Shown here piece by piece: positions 8,247-19,700 of a DNA stretch of 64,000 nt (position 1 is the stretch's first letter; each line of letters begins with the position of its first letter). The notes under the pieces were generated by a model. It had not been told where the DNA came from, searched no databases, and saw only the letters and a list, made by a program, of their open reading frames with translations. The position numbers were made by a program, and so were the translations under genes. The stretch is from Flectobacillus longus (GTDB lineage: Bacteria; Bacteroidota; Bacteroidia; Cytophagales; Spirosomataceae). The stretch lies in contig NZ_JASHIC010000017.1 in assembly GCF_030056705.1 (NCBI RefSeq), positions 62,001 to 126,000 of the forward strand, written 5' to 3'.

Positions 8247-9146
8247 ATGAATGCTGAATTTGTCATTACCCGCCCCGATAGTACCGAAAGATTGTTTAGT
8301 ATTGGAGAGAGTAATCAAGCTCTTTTTTCGACACTTACAAGATTACCCTATTTTACGGTAGTTTGTCTTCAGGAAGGTTCTGTTGAGTTGAAGGCAGACT
8401 TGTCTATTTATCACGTATCAGCACCTGCGGTACTCTTCTTTAGTCCTTTTCAGCCTTTTTTGATGAAGAAAAATGAGGAAAGTAGTCCTATGAAAGTATT
8501 ACATTTTCATCCTGATTTTTTTTGTATTCTCAAACACCAAAAAGAAGTTTCCTGTAATGGTGTTTTATTTAATAACCTTTTTGCTCCACCGTTTGTAGAG
8601 CTTACCAATGAGCAAAGTGTAGTATTGGAAAGCGTATTTAAACAAATGAAAGACGAATCAAGCCACGAAGAATTGGCACAAAATGATTTGCTTTTATCGT
8701 ATTTGAAAATATTCTTGATTCATACTACTCGTTATAAAGCCCAAAATCAAACTCAGGTAGAAGACCAAATAGCTCAGAATAGTAATCCCGACCATTCGAT
8801 TTTGCAAAAATACAAAACGATGATAGAGGAGTTTTTTGTCAAAGAACACTCTCCAAGTATTTATGCCGACAAGTTGAATGTGAGCTTGAAGACATTGGGA
8901 AAACTAACCAAAAAGTATTTTGACCGAACACCATCGGATTTGATTCAGGAGCGTTTGATGATGGAGGCCAAACGTGAATTGTATTTGACGGATAAATCTG
9001 TGAAAGAAATAGCCTATTCTTTGGGTTTTGATGATGAGTTTTATTTTTCGAGACTTTTTAAAAAGAATACAGATACCTCGCCGATTAATTATCGTAAATC
9101 GGTAGGGGAAGATCAAGCCAAGATAAAACAGATAGAATATCGTTAA
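8247..9146 (+). CDS. AraC family transcriptional regulator
   Basis: About 299 residues from the ATG at 8247; an in-frame TTG at 8190 would add 19 residues and cannot be excluded. The C-terminal 100 residues are an AraC double helix-turn-helix: first helix pair SIYADKLNVSLKTLGKLTKKYF, with the strong signature VKEIAYSLGFDDEFYFSRLFKKNTDTSPINYRK at the end. The N-terminal half is a cupin-like sensing domain with VVCLQEGSVELKADL and an HFHPDFF segment. It is divergent from the GMC oxidoreductase (about 230 bp between the starts), so it may control that gene. This is an inference from position only. A terminator follows. Confidence 0.88.
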   Translation: MNAEFVITRPDSTERLFSIGESNQALFSTLTRLPYFTVVCLQEGSVELKADLSIYHVSAPAVLFFSPFQPFLMKKNEESSPMKVLHFHPDFFCILKHQKEVSCNGVLFNNLFAPPFVELTNEQSVVLESVFKQMKDESSHEELAQNDLLLSYLKIFLIHTTRYKAQNQTQVEDQIAQNSNPDHSILQKYKTMIEEFFVKEHSPSIYADKLNVSLKTLGKLTKKYFDRTPSDLIQERLMMEAKRELYLTDKSVKEIAYSLGFDDEFYFSRLFKKNTDTSPINYRKSVGEDQAKIKQIEYR

Positions 9147-9187
9147 TCTTGTATAAAAGTGAATAGTTAGATTTAGTCATCATCGGA

Positions 9188-9230
9188 AGTCATATACTTG
9201 GAATAGTTAGCAGAAAGTATGTGACTTTTT
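9188..9230 (+). terminator. Rho-independent terminator
   Basis: AGTCATATACTT (9188-9199) pairs with AAGTATGTGACT (9215-9226), with one G-T wobble, and is followed by a short T run. It separates the AraC gene from the surface locus beginning at 9480. Confidence 0.75.
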
Positions 9231-9479
9231 GATTTATCATACCTATGTTTATCTCTTCGGGTTACCAATCAAAATAAGTTTTGATTAACGCTTTTGCCAA
9301 ATTGCTTCATGCAATAAATCTCCCCACCTGTTCAACAAAACTACCCATTCATGCAGAAAGTGTCATTTTATAGATAATAAGTATATTTTATTTACAACTG
9401 TAACCAACAAATGAGGAGTTACTATCTCTGCTCTTGCTGTTATGGTTGACCTAAGTAGAACAACTTCTTACAAATAAAT
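9231..9479 (+). other. Leader region of the surface-protein locus; no clear element
   Basis: These 249 AT-rich bases must contain the promoter for the five-gene locus starting at 9480. I see AT-rich tracts around 9371-9395 but no convincing TAnnTTTG box, riboswitch or inverted repeat. Confidence 0.4.
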
Positions 9480-12400
9480 ATGATTAAACTTCGACAGTTT
9501 CAATGTATTGGTGTATTCATTATGGCAATGTTCTGGAACTTACTTATGAGCATTTCATCATTTGCTCAAGTTCCTTGTACACCAGCTTCCATCACAACCG
9601 AACCAGTTTTGGCTAACGTTTGTCAAGGGGACATAGTAACCTTTGATATTATGGCTACTGGGAGTATTACTGGATACCAATGGTACCGTAATGGTTCTAT
9701 GATTAGTGGTGCAACTTCAGATTCTTATACTATTACGGCTCAAACTGCTAATAATGGCGATAAGTTTAAAGTAATCGTCAAAAGCTCTTGTGGCGACGAT
9801 ACTAGTGAAGAAGTAACGCTAACAGTTACCAGTTTACCAGCTATATCTATCAATCCAGTTGGTGCTACCAAATGTGTTGGCGAAACCTATACCTTTAATG
9901 TAACTGCTAGCAATGCAGGAGGGTATCAGTGGACATTGGACGATGCAGATATTAGTGGCGCTACCAACTCTACGCACACTATCCCAAGTATTTGTGATAT
10001 ATGTGATGCAGGAAACTACAAAGTAGACGTATTTGGTACTGGCGTTTGCGCAAGTCAGCATGTGACCAGCTCAGGTGCAGATTTGATTGTAAAGATTCCC
10101 GTTGACATTACAGGGAATCCTAATAGCCAAACCGTCTGCGAAGGTACTCCAGTAACATTCAGTGCAACAGCTACTGGCAATATTACGGGTTATCAATGGT
10201 ATAAAAACGGAGCAATTCTAACAGGAGCAACATCATCGACTTATAGCATCACAGCTCAGACCTCGATGAATGGTGATAAATATACCGTAGTAGTAAAAGG
10301 TATTTGTGGAGATGAAACCAGTACCGAAGCTACTTTGAATGTAGATGCCAAACCAAGTATTTCTGTTAACCCAGTTGGTGCTACCAAATGCGTTGGCGAC
10401 ACCTATACTTTTAGCGTTACTGCTAGTAATGCAGGTGGATACCAGTGGATATTGAATGATGCAGATATTAGTGGTGCTAACAATGCATCACATACTATTC
10501 CAAGTATATGTAATATATGTGATGCAGGAACCTATAAAGTAGAAGTTTTTGGTACAGGAGCCTGCGCTTCCGAAAGTGTAACGAGTTCTCCTACTAGTCT
10601 AGTTGTAAAACTTCCCATAGATATTACAAGTGACCCTTCAAGCCAAACTGTATGTGAAGGTAGTTCTGTTACTTTTAGTGTAACAGCTACTGGCGATGTT
10701 ACGGGTTATCAATGGTATAAAAATGGAGCAATTTTAACAGGAGCAACATCATCGACTTATGGCATCACGGCTCAAACTTCAATGAATGGCGATAAATATA
10801 CCGTAGTCGTAAAAGGTATTTGTGGAGATGAAACCAGTACCGAAGCTACCTTGAATGTTAGCGCCAAACCAAGTATTTCTGTTAACCCAGTTGGTGCAAC
10901 CAAATGTGTTGGTGACTCATATACCTTTAATGTTACTGCTAGTAATGCAGGAGGGTACCAGTGGATACGCAATAATGTACCGATTAGTGGGGCAACAAAC
11001 GCTTCTTATTCGATAGCAAGTCTATGTCTTTCATGCGGAGATGCTGGTAATTACAAAGTAAACGTATATGGAACAGGAGCATGTGCAAGCAACACCATTA
11101 CGAGTAGCGAAGTTAATCTTGACCTAAAAAGCCCTATATCTTTAGCAGGGACACTTTCATACCCAGAAGTTTGTGAAGGCTCAACTGTTTATTTAGCACT
11201 TTCAGCCTCAGGAAGTATTACTGGATTTGAATGGTACAAAAATGGGGTACTTATAGATGGACAAACCTCCGTAATGTTCAATTTTACTGCACAGCTTGCA
11301 GATAATGGCAGTAAATATTCAGGAAAAGTAATAGGGTATTGTAACAGTGTCACTACTAATGAGGTAACTCTTTCTATTAAGCCATTACCAGCCATTACCA
11401 CACAGATTGTAGGCGCTACAAAATGTGAAGGCGAGAGCTATACCTTTAGTGTGAGTGCTACTAATGCAGGTTCGTATCAATGGATAAAAAATGATGTCAA
11501 TATTAGTGGTGCAACAGGCTCTTCCTATACAATTTCAAATCTTTGTAAATCTTGTAATGAGGGAACATATAAGGTTAAAGTATTTGGTTCAGGTGCATGT
11601 GGCGGTCGAGCTGCAAGAAGCATTTTAAGTGACCCTGCTAATTTGGTGGTAAATATACCTGTATCAATTTCATCACAACCAACCGAACAAAATGTATGTA
11701 GCGGCAGCACAGCTACTTTTAGAGTAAAGGCAATTGGAGATATTACAGGATTCCAATGGTACAAAAATGGAATCGCTATTACTGGCGCTACTGATAGCAC
11801 GTATAGTGTGGTAGGGGGTGCCAATGGCGATAAATTTAAGGTCGAAGTAAAAGGCCTTTGTGGAAATGTTATTAGTAATGAAGTTCTCATAAATGTAACC
11901 CCTACACCTATTATTACTCAACAGCCATTGACAGCTACCAAGTGCGTAGGTGAGTCAGTAACTTTCAGTGTTACTGCTAGCAACGCTGGAGCTTATCAGT
12001 GGCAATTTAAAGGCGTAAATATTGTTGGTGCAACAAACGCAAGCTATACCAAAAATATTGATTGTGCCGACTGCGACGCAGGGGCATATCGTGTTATTGT
12101 TTTTGGTCAAGGTGTTTGTACTTCAAGTTCTGTTAATGGTGATGAAGCTTTACTTACTGTTAATAGACCAATGGTGATTACTCAACAGCCACAAGAGGCG
12201 AGCGTGTGTGTTAGTACGAATGCGACGTTTTCTGTGAATGCGACAGGTACAATCACTGGATATCAGTGGTATAAAAATGGCGTAAAAATTGATGGTGCTA
12301 CAGCTAGTACTTATACATTTTCAACACTTTCATTCAATGATGGTGAAAAATATAAAGTCGAGATTACGGGTCCATGTGGTGCATTGATGAGCAATGAAGT

Positions 12401-14924
12401 AAACCTACAAGTAAAAACCATCGTTGCTCCAACTATTTCTACTAATAAACCTAGTGGTTTATGTGTTGGCGAACAATTTATCTTGTCTGCTACTGGCTGT
12501 GATGGGGGTATTGTACACTGGTTTGCCAATAATATTGAAGTAGCTCAAGGTCAAACACATACCTCTTCGAGTACTGCCACTTTTAATGCTCAATGCGAAA
12601 ACTTAAGTTGTAAATCAGACTTGAGCAACGGTATTACTCATGTCCAATACGGACAAATTAATGTGGCTGCTATAGCAGGAAGAGTAACTTGCTTTGGCGA
12701 CAAAGATGGTGCTGTTGAAATAAATCCGTCGGGAGGAGCAGGAGCGCCCTTTTCTATTGTATGGACTAACTACAATAATAATAACTTCAGCAGAATTGTT
12801 GATTTACCCGCAGGACTTTATAACTATACCATTACAGACCGTATTGGTTGTAAGGTTCAAGGTGCTGTACCTGTAGACAGACCCAGCGAACCAACGGGCA
12901 CAGCAAGTGCTAGCGATGTGGTCTGTTTCGGGCAAAAAAATGGTAAAATTACTTTGTCTGGAACAAGTGACTATGGTGGTTTTCAATATGTTCTTAATCA
13001 GGCTACACCAGTGGCATTTGGAGGTGGAGCTACTACAGTTGAAAATTTAGATAAAGGGTCTTACACAGTAAAAGTAATTGACGCTAAAGGATGTACAGTG
13101 TTGCCCAATACCACTTTGCAAATTCAAGAGCCAACACAGCTAAAAGTTACCTTGCAAAAGACCGTTAGACCAAAATCTTTTAGCTCAAATGATGGTGCAA
13201 TCTCTGTTAAGATTTCGGGAGGCACACAGCCTTATGGAGTTGAATGGTCACTTTTGCCAAGTACTATTTTGAACTCTAACATCCAAACTACTATAGCCGA
13301 AGATGGTATTAATTCTCAATTGAGTGCCCTTGGTACAGGAGAATATCAAGTGAAAGCTACAGATAAAAATCTTTGTAATGCCATACTTACACAAAAGATT
13401 GTAGCTCCCGATAAAATATCTATTACTTCAAAAATAGATTCTATTACCTGTTTCGGAAAAGCCGATGCAAAAATTACTTTGACTGTTACAGGTGGTGTTC
13501 AATTACCAACTACACCTTTTTATCAGGTAAACTGGCAACGTGTGGTAAATGGACAAGCACAAACGATTTCAAGTAATACCTTAGACTTATCTAAACTAGA
13601 TAAAGGAACTTATCAAGTAACAGTATTAGATAGCAACGGAATTTCTGAAAAACAAACCTTCATATTGGGTGAACCAACACAATTAGTAACGTCTGTACGT
13701 CGGACCATTGCCAACTATTGTGCATCGACTCCACTTGGGGAAGTACAGATTTTAGCTACTGGTGGTCGCAGTCCTTACAGTTATACTTGGGACAAAACAA
13801 GCCAAACAACAGCCAGTATCAATAAACTTGCTTCAGGCGTATATGTAGCCACTGTAACAGATAAATCGGGCTGTGTAACAACAGTTCAAGCAACGGTTCA
13901 AGATAGTATCAGTCGCTACAAAATGACTACTTCTTACCAGCCGTCAACCTGCTTTGGACGTTGCGATGCCCTGCTTAAATCAACGGTAGAAGGCGGTATT
14001 GCCCCTTACCAATACACATGGTCAGGTATCAACTCGACAATTGCTAATCCTCTCAATGTTTGTGCAGGAGGAACCACCCAATTGATGATTACTGATGCAA
14101 AAGGATGCCAAATCAAAAGTGATAATATTACTATGACTAGTCCAGACCCTCGTGTTATTGGCTTAGCTGTTCAGGTTGAGGTTTGTCCTTCAAAATCATT
14201 TGACCTTAGTGCGTCGTCTGTACCTTGGGGTAAAACCTATTTATGGACTTATCCAGATGGAAAAACTCAATCTACAGCATCAATCAAAGCAGATAGCCTT
14301 GGTACATATACCATACAAGTTTTGGATGAAAACAGTTGTGGGGGCGTTCAGCAGATCAAAGTTATTCCAATCAAGAATATCAATATTCTTTTTGCCATGC
14401 CTAGCTCAGCACCAGTAGACAAGGCAGTTGTAGCCATTGATTTGACTAACCCAACACCAACAACCATTGCTTGGGAATATCCAACTAGTGCAAAGCTTGT
14501 TTCTCAAGATGCCTACAGTATCAAACTGACATTCCCTCAGGTAGGCAAATTCAAGGTAAAAGAATTAGCTACGATTAATAACTGTGTGTACACACTTACC
14601 AAAGAGATTCAAATTATTGAGAAAGCTAATGATGGAAGCTTCCCTGCTCCAACAGCAACACAACCTGAAATGGATTTTACCATTATGGGAAATCCAACCT
14701 CAGGCAACAAAGTTACCTTGAGTATTGAAAATGTAGAAAAGAGAGCTTTCGATGTTAGTGTGCAATCTGCAACGAAGGGTATTTTGTATCAGAAATCTTA
14801 CAGCGAAAACGATTCGAAATCTCTGGTAGTTGAAATTCCAGAAAACGAAACAGAGCAGGTGTATTTTATCACTCTGACAAGTGGCGATAAGAAAATCACT
14901 AAAAAGGTATTGATTTATCGCTAG
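9480..14924 (+). CDS. Giant secreted Ig-like/SprB-repeat protein with T9SS-type C-terminal domain
   Basis: This 1814-residue protein has a signal peptide (cleavage near residue 29, FAQ). Residues about 35-1000 hold eleven Ig-like repeats alternating between two types. Type A carries YQWYKNG and a Cys pair. Type B carries ATKCVG and an additional CxxC-like motif (CDICDAG, CNICDAG, CKSCNEG, CADCDAG). One more divergent Ig-like unit follows. Residues about 1070-1570 hold SprB-type repeats, recognised by TCFGDKDGAVEI, VCFGQKNGKITL, TCFGKADAKITL and TCFGRCDALL, with degenerate copies between. The last 90 residues (MDFTIMGNP to KKVLIYR) look like a type A T9SS sorting domain. It is probably a surface-anchored adhesin comparable in architecture to the gliding adhesin SprB. 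No gliding genes are adjacent, so its role in motility is unproven. Confidence 0.9.
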   Translation: MIKLRQFQCIGVFIMAMFWNLLMSISSFAQVPCTPASITTEPVLANVCQGDIVTFDIMATGSITGYQWYRNGSMISGATSDSYTITAQTANNGDKFKVIVKSSCGDDTSEEVTLTVTSLPAISINPVGATKCVGETYTFNVTASNAGGYQWTLDDADISGATNSTHTIPSICDICDAGNYKVDVFGTGVCASQHVTSSGADLIVKIPVDITGNPNSQTVCEGTPVTFSATATGNITGYQWYKNGAILTGATSSTYSITAQTSMNGDKYTVVVKGICGDETSTEATLNVDAKPSISVNPVGATKCVGDTYTFSVTASNAGGYQWILNDADISGANNASHTIPSICNICDAGTYKVEVFGTGACASESVTSSPTSLVVKLPIDITSDPSSQTVCEGSSVTFSVTATGDVTGYQWYKNGAILTGATSSTYGITAQTSMNGDKYTVVVKGICGDETSTEATLNVSAKPSISVNPVGATKCVGDSYTFNVTASNAGGYQWIRNNVPISGATNASYSIASLCLSCGDAGNYKVNVYGTGACASNTITSSEVNLDLKSPISLAGTLSYPEVCEGSTVYLALSASGSITGFEWYKNGVLIDGQTSVMFNFTAQLADNGSKYSGKVIGYCNSVTTNEVTLSIKPLPAITTQIVGATKCEGESYTFSVSATNAGSYQWIKNDVNISGATGSSYTISNLCKSCNEGTYKVKVFGSGACGGRAARSILSDPANLVVNIPVSISSQPTEQNVCSGSTATFRVKAIGDITGFQWYKNGIAITGATDSTYSVVGGANGDKFKVEVKGLCGNVISNEVLINVTPTPIITQQPLTATKCVGESVTFSVTASNAGAYQWQFKGVNIVGATNASYTKNIDCADCDAGAYRVIVFGQGVCTSSSVNGDEALLTVNRPMVITQQPQEASVCVSTNATFSVNATGTITGYQWYKNGVKIDGATASTYTFSTLSFNDGEKYKVEITGPCGALMSNEVNLQVKTIVAPTISTNKPSGLCVGEQFILSATGCDGGIVHWFANNIEVAQGQTHTSSSTATFNAQCENLSCKSDLSNGITHVQYGQINVAAIAGRVTCFGDKDGAVEINPSGGAGAPFSIVWTNYNNNNFSRIVDLPAGLYNYTITDRIGCKVQGAVPVDRPSEPTGTASASDVVCFGQKNGKITLSGTSDYGGFQYVLNQATPVAFGGGATTVENLDKGSYTVKVIDAKGCTVLPNTTLQIQEPTQLKVTLQKTVRPKSFSSNDGAISVKISGGTQPYGVEWSLLPSTILNSNIQTTIAEDGINSQLSALGTGEYQVKATDKNLCNAILTQKIVAPDKISITSKIDSITCFGKADAKITLTVTGGVQLPTTPFYQVNWQRVVNGQAQTISSNTLDLSKLDKGTYQVTVLDSNGISEKQTFILGEPTQLVTSVRRTIANYCASTPLGEVQILATGGRSPYSYTWDKTSQTTASINKLASGVYVATVTDKSGCVTTVQATVQDSISRYKMTTSYQPSTCFGRCDALLKSTVEGGIAPYQYTWSGINSTIANPLNVCAGGTTQLMITDAKGCQIKSDNITMTSPDPRVIGLAVQVEVCPSKSFDLSASSVPWGKTYLWTYPDGKTQSTASIKADSLGTYTIQVLDENSCGGVQQIKVIPIKNINILFAMPSSAPVDKAVVAIDLTNPTPTTIAWEYPTSAKLVSQDAYSIKLTFPQVGKFKVKELATINNCVYTLTKEIQIIEKANDGSFPAPTATQPEMDFTIMGNPTSGNKVTLSIENVEKRAFDVSVQSATKGILYQKSYSENDSKSLVVEIPENETEQVYFITLTSGDKKITKKVLIYR
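10185..10911 (+). repeat. Near-identical intragenic direct repeat (516-bp period)
   Basis: Bases from 10185 and from 10701 run nearly identically for about 200 bp (for example ACGGGTTATCAATGGTATAA and GGTATTTGTGGAGATGAAAC in both). The offset is 516 bp, or 172 codons, which equals one A+B Ig pair. Many differences are at third codon positions. This shows expansion of the adhesin by tandem duplication. Confidence 0.85.
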
Positions 14925-14975
14925 GACTTCCCAACACAGATTTTATATATCTCTCCATGTAAAGATTTTAATGAT

Positions 14976-16703
14976 ATGTCACACTTTTACTATATAACAC
15001 ATTTACAGAGGATTGGCTACATAGTCGTGTTCTTTTGTGCCATACTAAGCCTTCCGATAAGGGCCCAAAATGTTGATATTGAAAACATTGCCAAAGCCAA
15101 ACCTCTAGTAGTTTCGGGGGGGCTTACTGCCAGTGGAATATTCAGCGCAGGCTTACCTAACAATGATTCTCCGTTTAATTATTTCCTTTCGGGAACTCTA
15201 AACTTCAATATTTTAGGTACTGTCAATGTACCCGTAATATTGAATTACTCCAACAGAAATATTAGTCTCTCTCAAGGCTATTCTTTCAATCAATTGAGCT
15301 TTAACCCAACTTACAAATGGATAACAGCTCATATTGGCACCAACTATATGACTTTCTCGCCTTACACGCTCAATGGGCATCAGTTTGTAGGCGGTGGCTT
15401 GGAGCTTACACCTACCAACTGGAAAATTCAATTGATGGGTGGGCGACTACTCAGAGGGCAGTTCACAGATACCACTACCACAGGGCCAACTTTCGAGCGT
15501 ATGGGGTATGGTTATAAAGTTGAATATAATCCTGGAAAGTTCACCATCGGAACTACCATGTTCAAGGCTTATGATGTGGCTAATTCGATTCCTGAGGATA
15601 AACGCTATTATCAAAACAGTGTGATTAATCCCAAAGATAATTTGGTGATGGGCTTAAACTTCAGCACAACGCTTTTTCATAAACTCCAAATTGTAATGGA
15701 TTATGCCAATAGTGTTGTGACTAAAGATCAAGGCGGCGAATACGCATCTTATTCTATCAAATCACTGGCAGGCATTTTTCATAAAAACAATGCAACTACT
15801 GAGTCGTATCACGCTTTCAAATCAAATCTAAATTATAATATCGCCCAAACTAGCACTATTTTGGGATTAGGATATGAGCGTATAGACCCCAATTATACAA
15901 CCCTAGGAGGATATTATTTTGTCAATGACCTAGAAAATTATACATTGATGGTCACCCAAAACCTACTTCAAAATAAACTCAATATAAGTGGTAATGTAGG
16001 TCTTCAACGTGACGATTTGCAGAATACAAAAGCTAGTAAGCAAAGTAGATTTATTGGCGCTATGAATGCAAATTTTCGCTTAGAAAATGGTTTGTCGATG
16101 GGACTTAATTTTTCTAACTTCCAATCTTATCGCTTTGTCAATACCATCTACAATAACATTACCAGAGTACCAGGACAGCCGCTCGACTCGCTTCGGTTTT
16201 CATTGATTTCGCAAACGATTGGTTATAACCTAATCAAACAGCTCAAAAAAACCGAAACCAAGGAAACAACCTTGACCTTCAATGCTAGTTATCTCAACTC
16301 AAGAAACAAACGAGACAACACCGTAGATTCTACTAGTCAAAGTCACGTAGTCACCAGTACAGCCAGTTATAACATAAATTTTACTAAGCAAAAAGCGGCT
16401 ATCAACTTAGGTGTCAACTATTTCGGCAACGAGTTTTATAATAGTTCGCTTAGAGGATTTGGACCAACGGTGGCCATACGGAAAACTTTCATCGAAAAAA
16501 TCAATACCAATTTGAGCTTTTCGGCACTAACCACCCAAAGTAAGACCAACGAGCAAAGTAATTCTTTTAGCGTCATGAATATTATGCTCATGGCTAATTG
16601 GTCACCAGCCAAAGGACATAATCTCAATTTGAGTTCGAGTGTAGTCAAAAACCAATCCTCTACATTCCTCAACGGTAACATCGGGTATTCTTATTCTTTT
16701 TAA
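14976..16703 (+). CDS. Outer-membrane beta-barrel protein of the surface locus
   Basis: This 575-residue protein has a signal peptide (cleavage near residue 30, IRAQ). From residue 45 onward it shows alternating polar/hydrophobic strands separated by short turns (YFLSGTLNFNILGT, MGLNFSTTLFHKLQIVMDYA, TSTILGLGYERI). It ends in an aromatic strand, GYSYSF, with the terminal Phe used by the BAM complex. It has no TonB box or plug. Position just after the giant Ig/SprB protein (51 bp) and 19 bp before the next giant gene suggests co-expression. It may anchor or help present those proteins, as PorP/SprF-type proteins do for SprB, although I do not see PorP/SprF sequence signatures. Family unknown. 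Confidence 0.75.
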   Translation: MSHFYYITHLQRIGYIVVFFCAILSLPIRAQNVDIENIAKAKPLVVSGGLTASGIFSAGLPNNDSPFNYFLSGTLNFNILGTVNVPVILNYSNRNISLSQGYSFNQLSFNPTYKWITAHIGTNYMTFSPYTLNGHQFVGGGLELTPTNWKIQLMGGRLLRGQFTDTTTTGPTFERMGYGYKVEYNPGKFTIGTTMFKAYDVANSIPEDKRYYQNSVINPKDNLVMGLNFSTTLFHKLQIVMDYANSVVTKDQGGEYASYSIKSLAGIFHKNNATTESYHAFKSNLNYNIAQTSTILGLGYERIDPNYTTLGGYYFVNDLENYTLMVTQNLLQNKLNISGNVGLQRDDLQNTKASKQSRFIGAMNANFRLENGLSMGLNFSNFQSYRFVNTIYNNITRVPGQPLDSLRFSLISQTIGYNLIKQLKKTETKETTLTFNASYLNSRNKRDNTVDSTSQSHVVTSTASYNINFTKQKAAINLGVNYFGNEFYNSSLRGFGPTVAIRKTFIEKINTNLSFSALTTQSKTNEQSNSFSVMNIMLMANWSPAKGHNLNLSSSVVKNQSSTFLNGNIGYSYSF

Positions 16704-16722
16704 CTAACTAATACTGAAAGAC

Positions 16723-19700
16723 ATGGCTAAACTAGGCCTACATACATATCAATTCTCGGTACGTTTCAAACAGTTAATCGTACTGATTTTGTTGCTTGTT
16801 GCGGGACAGTTACAAGGTGTAGCTCAACAATATTTTCCAGTGGTTGCCAGATTTACTCAGCTCCCACCTTATCCCGTATATCTCTCTGATTTTAGCAACC
16901 CTGCACAAACAAACCTGTCTATTCAGGTTCAAATGAACGATAAGAGTATTGCTTCTCGTGCTTTTCGTATTCGAGTTTACATCGAAGGGCAAGGCTTTTT
17001 GATTCAAAGTACCGATTTTGTACAAGGTGAACCTTCCATTACACTTGTCGAAGGGCAGGTATATAACATTCCCTCGCCTCAGGTAGCCAATTATTTTAAG
17101 CAATACAACCTCAAAATAACACCCGAGCAATACCGCAAGCCGTTCAACGAGGGGGCTTTTCGTTTTGGTGTCGAGATTATTGACTTTCAAACCAATCGTC
17201 CTATTTCGGGTATTCAGTGGAGCACACCCGTTTGGTTGGTTGTCAACGAACCTCCTGTTTGGGTAATGCCACAAAATCAGATTAGCATAACGCCAACCAA
17301 CCCTCAAAATATCAATTTTCAGTGGGCACCACGCCACAACAATGTAAACGACGTAGAATATGAGTTTACTCTTACTGATTTGATGTTGAATAGTGGTTTT
17401 CAAGGAAATGTTCAAAACTTATTTTTGTCACAACCTGCTTACTATCAAACTCGCACTCGTAATACTGTTCTAAACTATAATGCGACTATGCCTCCATTGG
17501 TAGTAGGGCGCACTTATGCGTACCGTGTGCAGGCTATTGCCAAGCGTGGTAGCGAAGATGTAGGCGTTTTTAGAAACAATGGTTATAGCGAAATTCAATA
17601 TTTTACTTATGGAGAAGCTGTAAAGCTCAACCCTCCAACCAATTTACAAATAGCTTGGACAGACGATTTTAAAGGGGCTGCTTTCAACTGGAAAGGAGAC
17701 AATGCCCACAAAAACTTCACAGTTGAATTTCGTGAAAAAAACTCCAAAGATTGGAAAAATGTAGATGTAGCAGCTTCGACAGGTGGGTTATACAATACCT
17801 TTTTAATCAACAATATAGCTCCTGAAAAAAGCTATGAAATGCGCGTAACTGGAATTGATAATCAGGGAAATCGTGCTACCTCCGAGCCAATCGATTTGAC
17901 AAAGTCTCCTGAGGCAATTAAACAAGAAAAACTGATATTAAAAGGGAATATATTGTGGGCTTTTAGAGCTTCTGAGCAAAACCTTAGTACAACAGGCACT
18001 GTATTAGAAGCAAATAATGAAGAAAATACTCCCATTAGAAAGTCTCAGCAGGAAACACTTGAATCAACGAGCCCAGCAAGCACAAAGTATCCACTCGAAA
18101 AAGCCATTGTTACTCTGTATAACTCTCCTGTAGAGCTAACATTAGCGAATCTTAAAAATGCTAATGCCGAACGTATTGCCACAGCACAAACCAACGCACA
18201 AGGACAATATACTTTTGATGCACTTGGTGTAAAATTATTATCTGAGGTAAAAAATCTATATCTCGTTGCCGAATTTCAGGGTGAAAACTTTGCTCCTGCC
18301 ATTGTTAAGCTCGCCGTAGGTGCTGAGGAGACAGGCACAAAAACTGCTTCTGAAATGGTATTACTTGCCAATTCGGTTCGTTTTATGCCTAAAGTGCTCA
18401 TCGGCAACAATAGCCTACCCTCAGGCGAAACTATTCAGAATAACACCATTGAAGAAATTGCACTTTATCGCCTAAAATCTGTCGTAGACAAGAACTCATA
18501 TCTACAGCATGAGGGCAATCTTAAAGGTGAACGTTCTTCTCTGACCTACAACAAAGATACTTATGTAAAAGTAGGCGAGTTTTTGAGTACAACGACCTTG
18601 GCACAGATTTTTAACAATAAAGCGTACAACGATAAGTTTGTGCTTCGTGTCAAACATAAGGATAGAAAAGCAGTAGTGTTCCCTGTGAATGATATTACTG
18701 ATTTTCAAGAAGGAAAGTACTTAGCTGTTACAGACTATTTTGCTTACAAAGTCCCTGCCAACGTCATTAGTGGCTATGTAGAGCGAAAAATAGGAGAAAA
18801 ACTTGAGCGTATTGCAAATGCCTCAGTACAGTTATTTAATATCTCTGCTCGAACAAATCATGAAGGCTTTTATGAAATAGAGATACCTCAAGTAATAGAT
18901 TTTTCGATCAAAACTGGCGGGGTTACTCTCAATGTTCCAAAGTTAAATATTGTCAAAGGTGTTTCTTTGTCCGTAAAAGCTATTGATCCTTTATTAACGT
19001 TTAATGTAGTTTCCAAATCTTCTATTTATGAGAATAAAGACATACAACAAAACTTAACGCTAGACGGAGACGCACATTATTTAGAAGGACGCGTATTTGG
19101 ACGTGACAAAAAAATCCTTAGCGGGGCTACTGTTTCCTATAAATCACAATCCGCCAAGACAAACGAAAATGGCTATTTCAGTATAAGTTTTGCAGGTTCT
19201 GAAATGACAGATTCCGTAAAAGTTGAGTTTGACGGCTATGATGTGGCTTATGCTAATACTAGTAAGTTCAAGAAATCAAAAATTGAAGGAAAGGATTTAG
19301 ATGAAGCTAAAAATAACCTTCTAACTAAAATAAAAGCCATTACCGATAAAACACAACGTGAAAACTTTTATACAGATAATTTCTCAAAAGCCAATCTCGT
19401 TGGCGTGAATTACTATGAAGTTGACTCTATTAAGCTCGAAAATAAAACTACCTATCGAGTAGTAGCCTATACTAATAAAATAGGGACTTTGGGCTTGCGT
19501 TCTCAAAGTGATTCTGCTGTGGCTGTTAGTGCTATTCTTAACATAGAAGATGGTGACCGTGATATTTCTGCAGCCAAGTTTATCAAAAAAGATGGTGATA
19601 AAGAAATCTGGTCAGGTGGATATCTAACGACTACTTCTAAAAGTGAGTTAACAATCAAAGTCACCAATAAGAAGGTAATGAACAACGATACCACAGTGGC

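Noticed and set aside
14976-16703. PorP/SprF family membrane protein
   Set aside because: It is of barrel type and follows a SprB-like gene, but it is longer than PorP/SprF proteins (about 300-350 residues) and I do not see their typical N-terminal sequence, so only a general barrel call is made.
16810-17415. 201-residue open frame on the minus strand
   Set aside because: It is antisense to the N-terminal region of the 2686-residue protein, has no start context or recognisable domain, and the plus-strand frame is clearly real.
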